Made by a program: the position numbers and the translations under genes. From positions 1 through 64,000 of the forward strand of contig WRLR01000005.1 in NCBI GenBank assembly GCA_009777515.1: a stretch of 64,000 bases of DNA. Reading direction: 5' to 3'. Below, in pieces: positions 43,877-52,774 of the stretch. Numbering within the stretch: the first letter of the stretch is position 1; each line of letters begins with the position of its first letter. Below the pieces are notes generated by a model. It did not search any database and had not been told where the DNA came from. It was given only the letters and a program-made list of their open reading frames with translations. Source of the DNA: Oscillospiraceae bacterium. GTDB lineage: Bacteria > Bacillota > Clostridia > WRLR01.

Positions 43877-45412
43877 ATGAAAATGCCTGAAGTTATTTTT
43901 TTCGCAGGGGTGACAGTGTGCGTACTGCTGGCGGTACTGCTCGGCATTACGGCGATGTGGAAGAAAGTGCCGCAGGACAAGGCGCTTGTGATAACGGGCT
44001 TGAAGAAGCGGGTGCTCACGGGCGGCGGCGGGTTGATGGTGCCGATGTTTGAGCGCTCCGACCGGATTTCGCTGGAGAACATGAAGATCGAGGTCCGGAT
44101 CGACGGGGCTTTGACGGAGCAGGGCGTCGAAATATATGTGGACGGCGTATCGGTCGTCAAGGTCAAGTCCGACGCCATATCCATCCTGCAGGCGATGGAG
44201 CAATTCAACACCGGCCACGAGGCACGGACAATCGACGCGGTCAAGAACACGGTACGCGACGTGCTGGAAGGCAAGCTCCGCGAAATCATTTCTAAACTCA
44301 CCGTCGAAGAAATTTACAAAGACCGCGAAAAGTTCGCGTCGGAGGTCGAGTCCACGGCGTCCGTATCGCTCGCTGAAATGGGGCTGGAGATCAAGGTGTT
44401 CACCATCAGGGACATCTCCGACAAGAACAATTACCTGGAGTCCCTCGGCAAGCGGCAAATCGCATATGTAAAAAAAGAGGCGTCCATCGCCGAAGCCGAA
44501 GCTATGAAGGAGTCGACCATCCGCACGACGATAGCCAGGCGAGAGGGCGAGGAGGCCAAGCTGCTGGCCCAGACCCAGATAGCCGAAGCCGAAAAGGAGA
44601 AGGAGCTCAAAGTCCAGTCTTACCGGCGCGAACAGGAAGTCGCGCGCGCCGTGGCCGACAACGCGTATGAAATTGAGGCGAACCGGGTCCGCAAGGAAGT
44701 TACGGAAACGGCGATGCAGGTCGAGATCATCAAAAAGCAGAAGGAGATAGACCTCGCGCAGCAGGAGGCCATGCGCACCGAGCAGGAGCTGGAGGCGACG
44801 GTGAAGAAGCAGGCGGACGCCGATCTGTATAAGAGCCAGCAATCGGCAGAGGCGCAGAAGTTCCGCGAAATCAGGGACGCAGAGGCGCGTGCGCAGTCTA
44901 TAGATTTGGAAAGCCGGGCGAAGGCGGAAGCGTCCAAGATTCAAGTGCTGGCCGAAGCCGAGGCGCGCGCGCAGGCGATATCGCTGGAAGGTAAGGCAAA
45001 GGCCGAAACAGCCAGGCTGCAGGGCATGGCCGAGGTCGATATCATACGCGAAAAGGGCGTGGCGGAAGCCAATGCGATGTCGAAAAAGGCCGAGGCGTAC
45101 AAAATGTACAACGACGCGGCTGTGACGCAGATGATCATCGAGCGCTTGCCTGATATCGCAAGCTCGGTCGCGGCCCCGCTCGCGAAGACGGAGAAGATCG
45201 TCATCGTGGACAACGGCGGCGGCGGGGGCGGCAGCGGCTCGCCATCGGGTGCGGCAAAGGTCACAGGCTATGTGACCGACATAATCAGCCAACTGCCCGA
45301 AACGATGAAGGCGCTGACAGGCATAGAGCTCACAGAGGTACTGAAGGCCAGGCTGTCCGGCGCGGCCGGTGGTGACGGCGGCGCGCCTGTTTCAAACGTA
45401 ATAGATGCATGA
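43877..45412 (+). CDS. flotillin (YuaG/YqiK-like)
   Basis: The 511-residue protein has one N-terminal membrane segment and an SPFH/band 7 domain (VPQDKALVITGLKKRVLTGGGGLMVPMFERSDRISLENM). A long Ala/Glu-rich coiled coil with EAEAMKES, EANRVRKEV and repeated AEARAQ units follows. A C-terminal part contains a Gly run and ISQLPETMKALTGIELTEVLKARL. Flotillins scaffold membrane microdomains in Bacillus and relatives. AAGGGGG precedes the ATG, nine bases after the NfeD-like stop. It overlaps the next gene by eight bases. Confidence 0.9.
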   Translation: MKMPEVIFFAGVTVCVLLAVLLGITAMWKKVPQDKALVITGLKKRVLTGGGGLMVPMFERSDRISLENMKIEVRIDGALTEQGVEIYVDGVSVVKVKSDAISILQAMEQFNTGHEARTIDAVKNTVRDVLEGKLREIISKLTVEEIYKDREKFASEVESTASVSLAEMGLEIKVFTIRDISDKNNYLESLGKRQIAYVKKEASIAEAEAMKESTIRTTIARREGEEAKLLAQTQIAEAEKEKELKVQSYRREQEVARAVADNAYEIEANRVRKEVTETAMQVEIIKKQKEIDLAQQEAMRTEQELEATVKKQADADLYKSQQSAEAQKFREIRDAEARAQSIDLESRAKAEASKIQVLAEAEARAQAISLEGKAKAETARLQGMAEVDIIREKGVAEANAMSKKAEAYKMYNDAAVTQMIIERLPDIASSVAAPLAKTEKIVIVDNGGGGGGSGSPSGAAKVTGYVTDIISQLPETMKALTGIELTEVLKARLSGAAGGDGGAPVSNVIDA

Positions 45413-48400
45413 CAACGCACAGTATATAGGCGAAAATGGCGGCGATGCAGAACTGGATGCATCGGCCACCGAGCCCGGCGATGATGCTGACACCGAAGCA
45501 GCAGTGGACGAAAACAAAGCGGGGCGCTTTTTATGGCCCGCTTTCGCTTTTGCCGTCCCGTTTGCGATCCATGCTATTGCATTTGCCATAATCAACATCT
45601 CCCCGTTCGGGGCGCGGACAAGGAGCATGATGGTCATTGATAATTTCCATCAATACTCCCCGTTCCTCATCGAGTTCCGAGACATCTTAAAAAACGGCGG
45701 CAGCATGCTATATTCGTGGAATAGCGGGCTGGGTTCTAACTATTGGGCGCGCTACGCATATTACTTAGCTAGCCCGCTAAATCTACTGTTCGTATTCTTC
45801 CCCGCAAGGCTGCTGCCCGAATTTATCGTAATACTGTCCCTATTACGCACCGGTTTCGCGGGCTTAGCGTTTTTTATATATGCGCGCGAAAAATTCCAAA
45901 AGAACATCGGCGCCGAAGGGGTCGCCTTTGCCACGATGTACGCGGTATCGGCCCATACGCTGGCATATTATTGGAACATCATGTGGTTCGACTGCATCGC
46001 GCTGCTGCCGCTGATAGTCCTCGGCGTGGAGCGGCTCGCGCGGGGGCGGCGCGGCATCCTGTACTGCATTACCCTCGCCATCGCGATGTATTCTAACTAT
46101 TATATCGCTCTGATCATCTGTATATTTGTCTGTGTATATTACATCGCCTATACCGCCGCCGAAGCCGCCGCCACATTTAAAGGCATTGTGCGCAACGCGG
46201 CTCGGTTCGCTTTATATTCCGTACTGTCGGCTGGTATCGCCTCGATTATCCTGCTGCCCACATGGTCGGCGCTCGCCGTATCGCAGTCCGCCGGCGCGAA
46301 GTTTCCCGCCCGCTTCGAATTCTATTATAACGCGTTGGAGATATTGTCCGGACATTTGTTTAATGTAGCTCCGTCCGTCATGTCCGGTAAGCCGAACCTA
46401 TACTGCGGCATTACGGTGCTTATCCTGGTTCCGCTATATTTCCTAAACAGAAAGTTTCCCATCAGGGAGAAGGTTGCATACGGTTCACTGCTCGCGTTCA
46501 TCATGCTGAGTTGCAATATTAATTATTTGAATTTCATATGGCACGGGTTGCATTTTCCCAACTCCCTGCCGTACCGGTTCACATTTGCTTATATTTTTGT
46601 CGTTGTGGCATTGAGTCTCAAGGCCTTTTTGAACATGGACGGCGTTTCGCGGCGCGCGGTCTTTATAACCGCAATAGCGGTGGGTGCGTATATGTTGGCG
46701 TTGGAAAAAACCACGCCGGACATCGCCGTACCGGAAGTGCTCTACCCGTCGCTTGCGCTGCTCGCTTTGTATGCCGCCGTGATCGGGTGGGGTATGTCTG
46801 CTTCGCAGCCACTGTCTGTTTCACAGCCACTGTCTGTTTCGCAGCCACTGTCTGTTTCACAGCCACTGTCTGTTTCGCAGCCACTGTCTGTTTCACAGCC
46901 ATCGCTTGCGAAGATCCGGCTGGGGGCACAGGCTGCGACTATTGCCATGCTGCTTTTGACGACAGTCGATATCACCGTAAACGCCGGATTCGGCATAAGC
47001 GCAGCGGGCGCCGGACAGCGCGACAACTATATGGATAATATTGACGAAGTCCGGGCAGCGGTTTCGGCGGTTTCGGCGGTTTCGGCGTTAACAACGGCGC
47101 CTACGGCAGCAATGGCGCCTGTTGTTTCGATACCTAGTAATCCACTCGACTCTAACGATGCGCTCGCACCGGGCAGTTCGCAAACGCCGGACAGTTCGCA
47201 AACGCCGGGCGGCGCCGATTTTTTCAGGATGGAGTTCCTCAAAGACACGGTTTCCAACACTCCGTCGCTGTACGACTACAAAGGCGCGTCATATTTTTCC
47301 TCAACTGCTGTCCTTAAAGTGACCGACCTGATGGGGAAACTGGGCTTCCGCCCGTCGTCTGCATGGTATATATATAAAGGCTCCACGCCCGTGATCAACT
47401 CGATGCTTTCGATGCGGTACCTTTTAAGCAAGGAAGACATATACGACAACCCGCTGTATCCCCATATCAGCGAGCTGAACGGCATCAATGTATACGAAAA
47501 TCCATACGCGCTCCCGCTGGGCTTCTTTGCTGACCGGGACGTCCTGTCCGTCAGCATTAAGCAGGCCAATATATTTTCGATCCAAAACGATTTACTTATT
47601 CGCGCCGCAGGCGGTCGCCAGTCCTCTACCGTAACCCCTGCGAACACCAGCGCCGACAGGCTCCGCGATGTTTTGTACCCGGTCACAATAACGCACAAAG
47701 AATCCAAGAACGCCGAAATAACCAGCCGCTCGGGCAATTTATACCACTTTCGCGTGCACGACACCGCCGAACCGGCATTTATCAACTTTACCATAGACAG
47801 CGCCAATATCAGCAGCAGCGAAAACAGAGCCGCTCCAATAACCACCGCCCCTGTCACCGCTACTGGTACCGCCCTTGCTACCGCATCTGCCCCCACCGCC
47901 AACACCTCCCCCACCACTGCCTCCACCTCCGCACCCGCCCCCCAGCGCCAGCGCCCGCTCTACCTCTACATGCAATCGCGGCAGATCGACTACATGTGGT
48001 ACATTAAAGGCAACCAGTCGGAGGGGCACAGCATAAAAAACTACCCCTACATCATCGACATGCAATACTTCGGCGACGCGGATATAATCGAAATCAGCCT
48101 GAAGATCGAGGAACACGCCTCCGGGGACTTTGAGATGTACGCCAGTTACTTTGACGAAGCCGCGTTCGCTGACGCTATCGCAATATTAAACTCGCGCCCC
48201 TACGAAATTGATACGTTTTCCGACACGCGTATAACAGGGACTATTACAACCGAAAAACCGGGCGTGTTGTTCACGTCCATACCGTTCGATCGCGGCTGGA
48301 GCGTACGGCTGAACGGGGAAAAGCTCCCACCAGACGACATCGAGATGTTCGGGGAAGGCTTCATCGTAGTAAGCATCGACAGCGCCGGCACGCACGCAAT

Positions 48401-48536
48401 TGAGTTTTCATACGCACCCGAAAATTTCTACGCGGGCCTTGCCATATCGCTGGCCAGCCTCGCGCTGCTCTGCGCCCTCGCCATTGTCGGCGCCAAACGG
48501 CGCCCACCGCCATTAAATCAATTAACCAATCAATAA
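45405..48536 (+). CDS. YfhO-family polytopic membrane protein
   Basis: The 1043-residue protein has about twelve N-terminal membrane segments and YfhO signatures: DNFHQYSPFLIEFRDILKNGGSMLYSWNSGLGSNYWARYAYYLASPLNLLF and FYNALEILSGHLFNVAPSVMSGKPNLYCG. A large external domain (FRMEFLKDTVSNTPSLYDYKGASYFSS, FTSIPFDRGWSVRLNGEKLPPDDIEMFGEGFIVVSID) and a last membrane segment follow. YfhO relatives act in wall or lipoteichoic acid glycosylation as GT-C-type enzymes. The ATG overlaps the flotillin stop and no separate binding site is obvious, so translation is probably coupled. Ser/Gln/Pro- and Ala/Thr-rich stretches interrupt it. Confidence 0.85.
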   Translation: MHDNAQYIGENGGDAELDASATEPGDDADTEAAVDENKAGRFLWPAFAFAVPFAIHAIAFAIINISPFGARTRSMMVIDNFHQYSPFLIEFRDILKNGGSMLYSWNSGLGSNYWARYAYYLASPLNLLFVFFPARLLPEFIVILSLLRTGFAGLAFFIYAREKFQKNIGAEGVAFATMYAVSAHTLAYYWNIMWFDCIALLPLIVLGVERLARGRRGILYCITLAIAMYSNYYIALIICIFVCVYYIAYTAAEAAATFKGIVRNAARFALYSVLSAGIASIILLPTWSALAVSQSAGAKFPARFEFYYNALEILSGHLFNVAPSVMSGKPNLYCGITVLILVPLYFLNRKFPIREKVAYGSLLAFIMLSCNINYLNFIWHGLHFPNSLPYRFTFAYIFVVVALSLKAFLNMDGVSRRAVFITAIAVGAYMLALEKTTPDIAVPEVLYPSLALLALYAAVIGWGMSASQPLSVSQPLSVSQPLSVSQPLSVSQPLSVSQPSLAKIRLGAQAATIAMLLLTTVDITVNAGFGISAAGAGQRDNYMDNIDEVRAAVSAVSAVSALTTAPTAAMAPVVSIPSNPLDSNDALAPGSSQTPDSSQTPGGADFFRMEFLKDTVSNTPSLYDYKGASYFSSTAVLKVTDLMGKLGFRPSSAWYIYKGSTPVINSMLSMRYLLSKEDIYDNPLYPHISELNGINVYENPYALPLGFFADRDVLSVSIKQANIFSIQNDLLIRAAGGRQSSTVTPANTSADRLRDVLYPVTITHKESKNAEITSRSGNLYHFRVHDTAEPAFINFTIDSANISSSENRAAPITTAPVTATGTALATASAPTANTSPTTASTSAPAPQRQRPLYLYMQSRQIDYMWYIKGNQSEGHSIKNYPYIIDMQYFGDADIIEISLKIEEHASGDFEMYASYFDEAAFADAIAILNSRPYEIDTFSDTRITGTITTEKPGVLFTSIPFDRGWSVRLNGEKLPPDDIEMFGEGFIVVSIDSAGTHAIEFSYAPENFYAGLAISLASLALLCALAIVGAKRRPPPLNQLTNQ
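46801..46908 (+). repeat. 18-bp tandem repeat coding QPLSVS units in the YfhO-like gene
   Basis: Six units of 18 bases encode a run of QPLSVS hexapeptides in a loop between membrane segments. Units alternate between TTCGCAG and TTCACAG, giving a 36-base higher-order pattern. The near identity points to recent expansion. Confidence 0.9.
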
Positions 48537-48592
48537 TATTTGAAATACCGATTATGGGCAGGCTTGAAAATTTATAGAAGGAATTTAATTAA

Positions 48593-48940
48593 ATGTTCAA
48601 CGAAATTTGTATTTACGAAGCGAAGATTGACAAACAGGATGAAATAGAAGCTCTGATGAGGGAAGTCGCCGAGTTCTACATCGCCCAGCCGGGCGTGATC
48701 GATGTCAAGTACATCAAGCGCACGCACCGCCAAAAGGACTTCAACGCGGTAAAAGCGGGGGAGCCGCCGATCCGATTGACCCGGCAGGTCGGCAAGGTGA
48801 CATATATGCTGTACCTGGTGGTCGAGGACGAGGAAGCCCACGCTCGGCTATATAAACCAGCGCTCGAAATGTTCTATAAACGCTGGAACCGGTGCCTGAC
48901 TACAATGCCTAAAATACTGCTAGGCGAAAATATAGTATGA
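48593..48940 (+). CDS. small protein with ABM-like ferredoxin fold
   Basis: The 115-residue protein (MFNEICIYEAKIDKQDEIEALMREVAEFYIAQPGVIDVKYIKRTHRQKD) resembles dimeric alpha/beta-barrel monooxygenase-like proteins, in which a helix between two strands and PGVIDVKYI are typical. No catalytic residues can be assigned. AGAAGG precedes the ATG. It is followed 16 bases later by the HEAT-like gene. Confidence 0.55.
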   Translation: MFNEICIYEAKIDKQDEIEALMREVAEFYIAQPGVIDVKYIKRTHRQKDFNAVKAGEPPIRLTRQVGKVTYMLYLVVEDEEAHARLYKPALEMFYKRWNRCLTTMPKILLGENIV

Positions 48941-48956
48941 AGCGGAACAAATAATT

Positions 48957-49589
48957 ATGATTGAAAGATTAGCTTGTCGCCTTGGACGCAATGACGAGGC
49001 GCCAAATATTGAATTGGCCGAATATCTATGCCTAAACAATGACACTGTTGGCATAGAAGAGATTGTCGGCGGCATCAGGGGCAAAGACAATGCCGTCGCC
49101 AATGACTGCATCAAGGTACTATATGAAATAGGCGAAAGGAAGCCGGAGCTGATCGCGGCATATGCGAACGATATCATTTCATGCCTGCGCTCAAAAAACA
49201 ACAGGTTGGTATGGGGCGGCATGACGGCGCTGGCAAAAATCGTGGATATTGCCGCAGCGCCGATTTACGCTAGACTAACGGATATCCTGGCCGCATATGA
49301 GACCGGTAGCGTCATCACCGTCGACAACAGCATCAGCGTGTTCGCTGGTTTGTGCAAAGCAAACGAAAGTTACTCCGCTATATTGCTCCCGGTGCTGATT
49401 CGGCACTTTCATGATTGCAAGCCCAAAGAGGTAGCCCAGCACGCCGAAAGGGCGTCTGTGTGCTTTAACAATACAAACGCAGGAGATTTTATTGCTGTTT
49501 TGGAAACGCGGAAGCCCCATTTGACACCGGCAAGCCGGGCCCGCATAGAAAAGATGATAAAAAAACTGCGCCATGACCGGCTCATGTGA
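48957..49589 (+). CDS. HEAT-repeat-like protein of unknown function
   Basis: This 210-residue, all-helical protein has paired-helix units such as AVANDCIKVLYEIGERKPELIAAYANDIISCL and NNRLVWGGMTALAKIVDIAAAPIYARL, which resemble HEAT repeats. Such scaffolds bind proteins or nucleic acids. No enzymatic motif is seen. It is probably co-transcribed with the preceding small gene. Confidence 0.5.
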   Translation: MIERLACRLGRNDEAPNIELAEYLCLNNDTVGIEEIVGGIRGKDNAVANDCIKVLYEIGERKPELIAAYANDIISCLRSKNNRLVWGGMTALAKIVDIAAAPIYARLTDILAAYETGSVITVDNSISVFAGLCKANESYSAILLPVLIRHFHDCKPKEVAQHAERASVCFNNTNAGDFIAVLETRKPHLTPASRARIEKMIKKLRHDRLM

Positions 49590-49653
49590 ATAAATAAATT
49601 GACTTTATGCATGTAATATGTAATATTATATGCAGCACTGATTGAGGCTATGC

Positions 49654-50700
49654 ATGAAACAATTTGATTATTCATTTTTGGAAAAAGGCTTGCTACCGGC
49701 CAGCCTTGTGAATGTGGTGGGCGCCATTGCTGATCTGCGTGCGCGTGAGAGCCGGTTGAAAGAGCAATATCCGGATGTATTCACACGGCTTGAAAGCATC
49801 GCGAAGGTACAGTCCGTCATAGGATCGAATGCCATAGAGGGGATCGTCACCAGCGATCAGCGCGTCAATGAGATCGTCAACCAAAACAGCGCGCCGCAAA
49901 ATCACAACGAAGCGGAGATCGCCGGATACCGCGACGCTTTGAATTTGATACACGAAAACCATGACAGCCTCGACATCCGCGAACGCGATATCCTCAGGCT
50001 GCATGAAATTATGCTGTCATACGCACCTGTGGGCGGTGGCGCATATAAACTGAACGACAATGTCATTATAGAGGTAGACGCGGCCGGCCAGCGGCGGGTG
50101 CGATTCGCACCAACCCCGGCTAATGAAACTGCCTCTGCGATGGAGCAGCTCATCCTTGCGTACATGGACGCGAGAAGCAACTACAACATAAACCAGCTAT
50201 TGCTGATCCCGTGCTTTATCCTCGACTTTCTATGCATCCACCCATTTGCGGATGGCAACGGGCGGGTGAGCCGCTTGCTATCCCTGCTTTTGCTCTACAA
50301 AAATAATTATCAAGCGGGAAAATATATATCATTCGAGGAACAAATTAATAAAGGCAAATGGGAATATTACGAAGCCCTGCGCCTATCTTCCGATGGCTGG
50401 CATCATAACGCAAACAGCTACATCCCGTTCATAAAAAACTTTGCCGCCACATTGCTGTACTGCTACAAAGAGCTTGACAAGCGGTTTGGCGTCGTTCACG
50501 CTAAAAAGCTTAGCAAGCGGGAGCGCGTTGAAGCAACTGTGCTGAATAGCCTCCTGCCGATCTCTAAACAGGAAATAAGCTATATCCTGCCCGACGTCAG
50601 CCCAACGACCGTAGAGGCGGCTCTGGCCGCTATGGTCAGGAACGGAGAGGTAGATAAAGTAGGAAGCGGAAAAAATACCAAATATATCAAGCGAGTATGA
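49654..50700 (+). CDS. Fic-domain protein (putative AMP-transferase) with built-in inhibitory helix
   Basis: The ATG at 49654 follows GAGG by six bases. The protein of 348 residues has an N-terminal Fic_N-like region with S58-N-A-I-E62-G, the S/TxxxEG-type inhibitory motif of class II Fic proteins. The active site is H196-PFADGNGR, and a winged-helix C-terminus (KQEISYILPDVSPTTVEAALAAMVRNGEVDKVGSGKNTKYI) follows. The intact motif predicts transfer of AMP to a protein hydroxyl, held inactive by Glu62. No antitoxin gene adjoins it, as expected for class II. Confidence 0.88.
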   Translation: MKQFDYSFLEKGLLPASLVNVVGAIADLRARESRLKEQYPDVFTRLESIAKVQSVIGSNAIEGIVTSDQRVNEIVNQNSAPQNHNEAEIAGYRDALNLIHENHDSLDIRERDILRLHEIMLSYAPVGGGAYKLNDNVIIEVDAAGQRRVRFAPTPANETASAMEQLILAYMDARSNYNINQLLLIPCFILDFLCIHPFADGNGRVSRLLSLLLLYKNNYQAGKYISFEEQINKGKWEYYEALRLSSDGWHHNANSYIPFIKNFAATLLYCYKELDKRFGVVHAKKLSKRERVEATVLNSLLPISKQEISYILPDVSPTTVEAALAAMVRNGEVDKVGSGKNTKYIKRV

Positions 50701-50843
50701 AAACCCAAAACCGGAAAATCAGTAATACCTAGCTGTTTTCTTAATTTATCACCTATTCATTGTTAAAACATATGTTTCTGACAGTCTTCTTTATAAATAA
50801 ATTACTGTTTCATTAACGTTAAAGTCAAGAGACATAAAAAAAT

Positions 50844-50880
50844 ACAGGGAGCAGTTTTTTGGGCCATCCCCTGTGTTTTT
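50844..50880 (+). terminator. terminator after the Fic gene
   Basis: ACAGGG (50844-50849) pairs with CCCTGT (50868-50873), followed by GTTTTTT, a small rho-independent type terminator. The rest of 50701-50928 is AT-rich and otherwise featureless. Confidence 0.55.
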
Positions 50881-50928
50881 TCCTGTGTTATCTTAAATTA
50901 TTATTCAATCAAAATCATGTAAAATTAT

Positions 50929-52011
50929 TCAATCATATGCATGCTCTTTTGCCAAAATCTTTTCGAACTGTTCTATGGCTTCCATGTCTTTTTGCATGGC
51001 GCAGCGGCCTTCGTCGGCGAGTAGCTTGCGGGCGGCGGGGTCGCGGAACTTTTCGAGCCCCTCCCCCTCAAAGGCAAACCCTTGCGACCACAAGAAGCCA
51101 CCGTATTTGGAACATTCATCGAGAGCGGCGGCTGCAGCGTCAAGCTCGCTGCGCCATTCGGGGTATTTTTCGGCCAGCGCGCGGTAGTAGTCCAGCGCGG
51201 CGTGGCGTTCCCATATCTGGCAAAGGCCGTCGCAGTATACGCCTATCCGAAGATAAACGCTGTCCATGCCGGGCTTGTCATCCACTAAAGGCAAGCCGGA
51301 TAAGTCTTCATGCTCCAACATGTAAAGGTATGCCTCCCACGCGGCTTTGCCTGACGAAATGATTCCCCTGATTTTATCGGTCCTACAGGCGCGGGCGGTG
51401 ATCAGTTTTAGTTGGTCAAGCACGCGTTGGCGCTCGGGGATAGGTTCTGACCGTTCTTTCAACACGATGTAATCGAGAATATCGTTCTGCCAATTATCGT
51501 GCGCGAGTGTTTCGACGTCCCTATGACCGCTGTTTTCGCCCACTCCGTCGACCGCTTCTTTGCATACGATTACATCGCCGTCGTCCTCGTAGCCGATTAT
51601 TATGTTATATCTGTGGTTGCTTGCGCGTCTGGACAGCACAGGGTAGCCTTTGTCTATGCTTTCTGTGATATCGCGCTTGATTGCCTCACCGTCGGTGTTC
51701 ATCATGTTTCCGTCTTTGTCGCGGTTTACGACTATATATTTGGCCGACCAGCCTATTGTTTTAATCAACCGCAGCTCTTCCTCAAATGGCGTTTCGTTGT
51801 TGTTTCCGAAGCATTCGCAGCCTCTCGACCCCACCCAGTCGCCTTCAATCCAGCAAAAATGGTTTGCCATGCCGCTGTAAAACGCAAGCTCGGATCTGTC
51901 CATTTGTGTGCCGGCGATGCCAAATGTCGCCGCCAATAGGTTGACGCCGAAGTCGGTTTCATTGCCGTCGTAAACGATTTCCGGTATGTTGGGTATCATC
52001 CTTCTGTTCAT
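50929..52011 (-). CDS. protein with C39-peptidase-like fold, related to the tail of the giant MerR protein
   Basis: From the ATG at 52011 (MNRRMIPNIPE, with GGAAG seven bases upstream) the protein has 360 residues. The N-terminal part resembles C39-like or BtrH-type domains: DFGVNLLAATFGIAG where a catalytic Cys would sit, and KGYPVLSRRASNHRYNIIIGYEDDGDVIVCKE with the His region. The Cys position is Leu, so proteolysis is unlikely. The C-terminal helices resemble the end of the MerR fusion at 60025-62781. The function is unknown. A ligand-binding role is possible. Confidence 0.55.
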   Translation of the reverse strand: MNRRMIPNIPEIVYDGNETDFGVNLLAATFGIAGTQMDRSELAFYSGMANHFCWIEGDWVGSRGCECFGNNNETPFEEELRLIKTIGWSAKYIVVNRDKDGNMMNTDGEAIKRDITESIDKGYPVLSRRASNHRYNIIIGYEDDGDVIVCKEAVDGVGENSGHRDVETLAHDNWQNDILDYIVLKERSEPIPERQRVLDQLKLITARACRTDKIRGIISSGKAAWEAYLYMLEHEDLSGLPLVDDKPGMDSVYLRIGVYCDGLCQIWERHAALDYYRALAEKYPEWRSELDAAAAALDECSKYGGFLWSQGFAFEGEGLEKFRDPAARKLLADEGRCAMQKDMEAIEQFEKILAKEHAYD

Positions 52012-52057
52012 GTCGAAACTTCCTTTTTCGGGTAAATTTGTCCAAGAAGACACAGGG

Positions 52058-52146
52058 AAATACAGGGGCGGTTTTGCTAGGGGACAAACTCAGGGGAGCG
52101 GATCAAGAGAACCGTCCCCGTGATACAAGAAAATCGTCCCAGTGAT
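52058..52146. repeat. intergenic repeat of the GGGGACGGTT type
   Basis: The stretch carries ACAGGG, ACAGGGG and AGGGGACAAACTCAGGGG, followed by AGAACCGTCCCCGTGATAC and a second, decayed ATCGTCCCAGTGATAC. The minus-strand GGGGACGGTTCTCTTGATC resembles dispersed repeats seen between genes of many Clostridia. No coding content is visible. Confidence 0.5.
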
Positions 52147-52149
52147 ACA

Positions 52150-52632
52150 CTATATACCAAGGCTGTTGAGCCAGGTGGTTAAAGTATCTTTTGTCTGTCT
52201 TCCGTTCAGCATTTTGGGGTCTTTGATGGTCGCGGTTGAGTCCACGCTGGTTTTCAGGTATGCCATCGTTTCCCCGAAGCCGCTACCGCCGGATGTGGCG
52301 AACGGTACGATGGTCTTTCCTTTGAAGTCATAGCCTTCCAAGAATGTATTGATGATGGTGGGGGCGATATACCACCAAATCGGAAAGCCAACAAAAATTA
52401 CGTCGTACGCGCCAATGTTTGCATCTTTAGCGACGATTGCCGGCCGCGAGGATTTGTCGGCCATTTCAACCGTACTGCGGGCGCTTTTGTCCCGCCAGTC
52501 CAGGTCGGGTTGTGTGTACAGCACCTGCGGTTCAATTTCATACAGGTCAGCGGATGCCGCGTCCGCCAGCGCTTCTGCTACTTTGCGGGTGACGCCGCTA
52601 GCGGAAAAGTATGCAACAAGTTTTTTGCTCAT
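52150..52632 (-). CDS. flavodoxin-family protein
   Basis: The 160-residue protein has the FMN-binding loop FSASGVTRKVAEAL near the N-terminus, IGAYDVIFVGFPIWWYIAPTIINTFLEGYDFKGKTIVPFATSGGSGFGETM in the middle, and a short C-terminal helix. It is a long-chain type flavodoxin related to the WrbA/flavodoxin_4 group and would act as an electron carrier or reductase. AGGAGG precedes the ATG. It lies downstream of the SLH beta-helix gene in the same direction. Confidence 0.85.
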   Translation of the reverse strand: MSKKLVAYFSASGVTRKVAEALADAASADLYEIEPQVLYTQPDLDWRDKSARSTVEMADKSSRPAIVAKDANIGAYDVIFVGFPIWWYIAPTIINTFLEGYDFKGKTIVPFATSGGSGFGETMAYLKTSVDSTATIKDPKMLNGRQTKDTLTTWLNSLGI

Positions 52633-52674
52633 GATAATGCCTCCTGATTTATATATTTTGGTTTTTTGTGAAGC

Positions 52675-52696
52675 GGACGGCCGAGGGCGGCCGTCC
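52675..52696. terminator. GC-rich hairpin between SLH beta-helix and flavodoxin genes
   Basis: GGACGGCC (52675-52682) pairs with GGCCGTCC (52689-52696) around a six-base loop. Without a T-run it may be a dispersed intergenic repeat rather than a terminator, though its location after the long gene fits termination. Confidence 0.45.
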
Positions 52697-52774
52697 CTAC
52701 GATTGCATATATTGCAACAGGAGCGGGGTTTGCCCTATCGCTTGTGCATTAATAATATTGATTGGGCATACTTA

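Noticed and set aside
43451-45292. 613-codon open frame on the minus strand opposite the NfeD-like and flotillin genes
   Set aside because: It mirrors GC-rich coding sequence of the plus strand and is dominated by Arg, Leu and His as expected for an antisense shadow. The flotillin reading is unmistakable.
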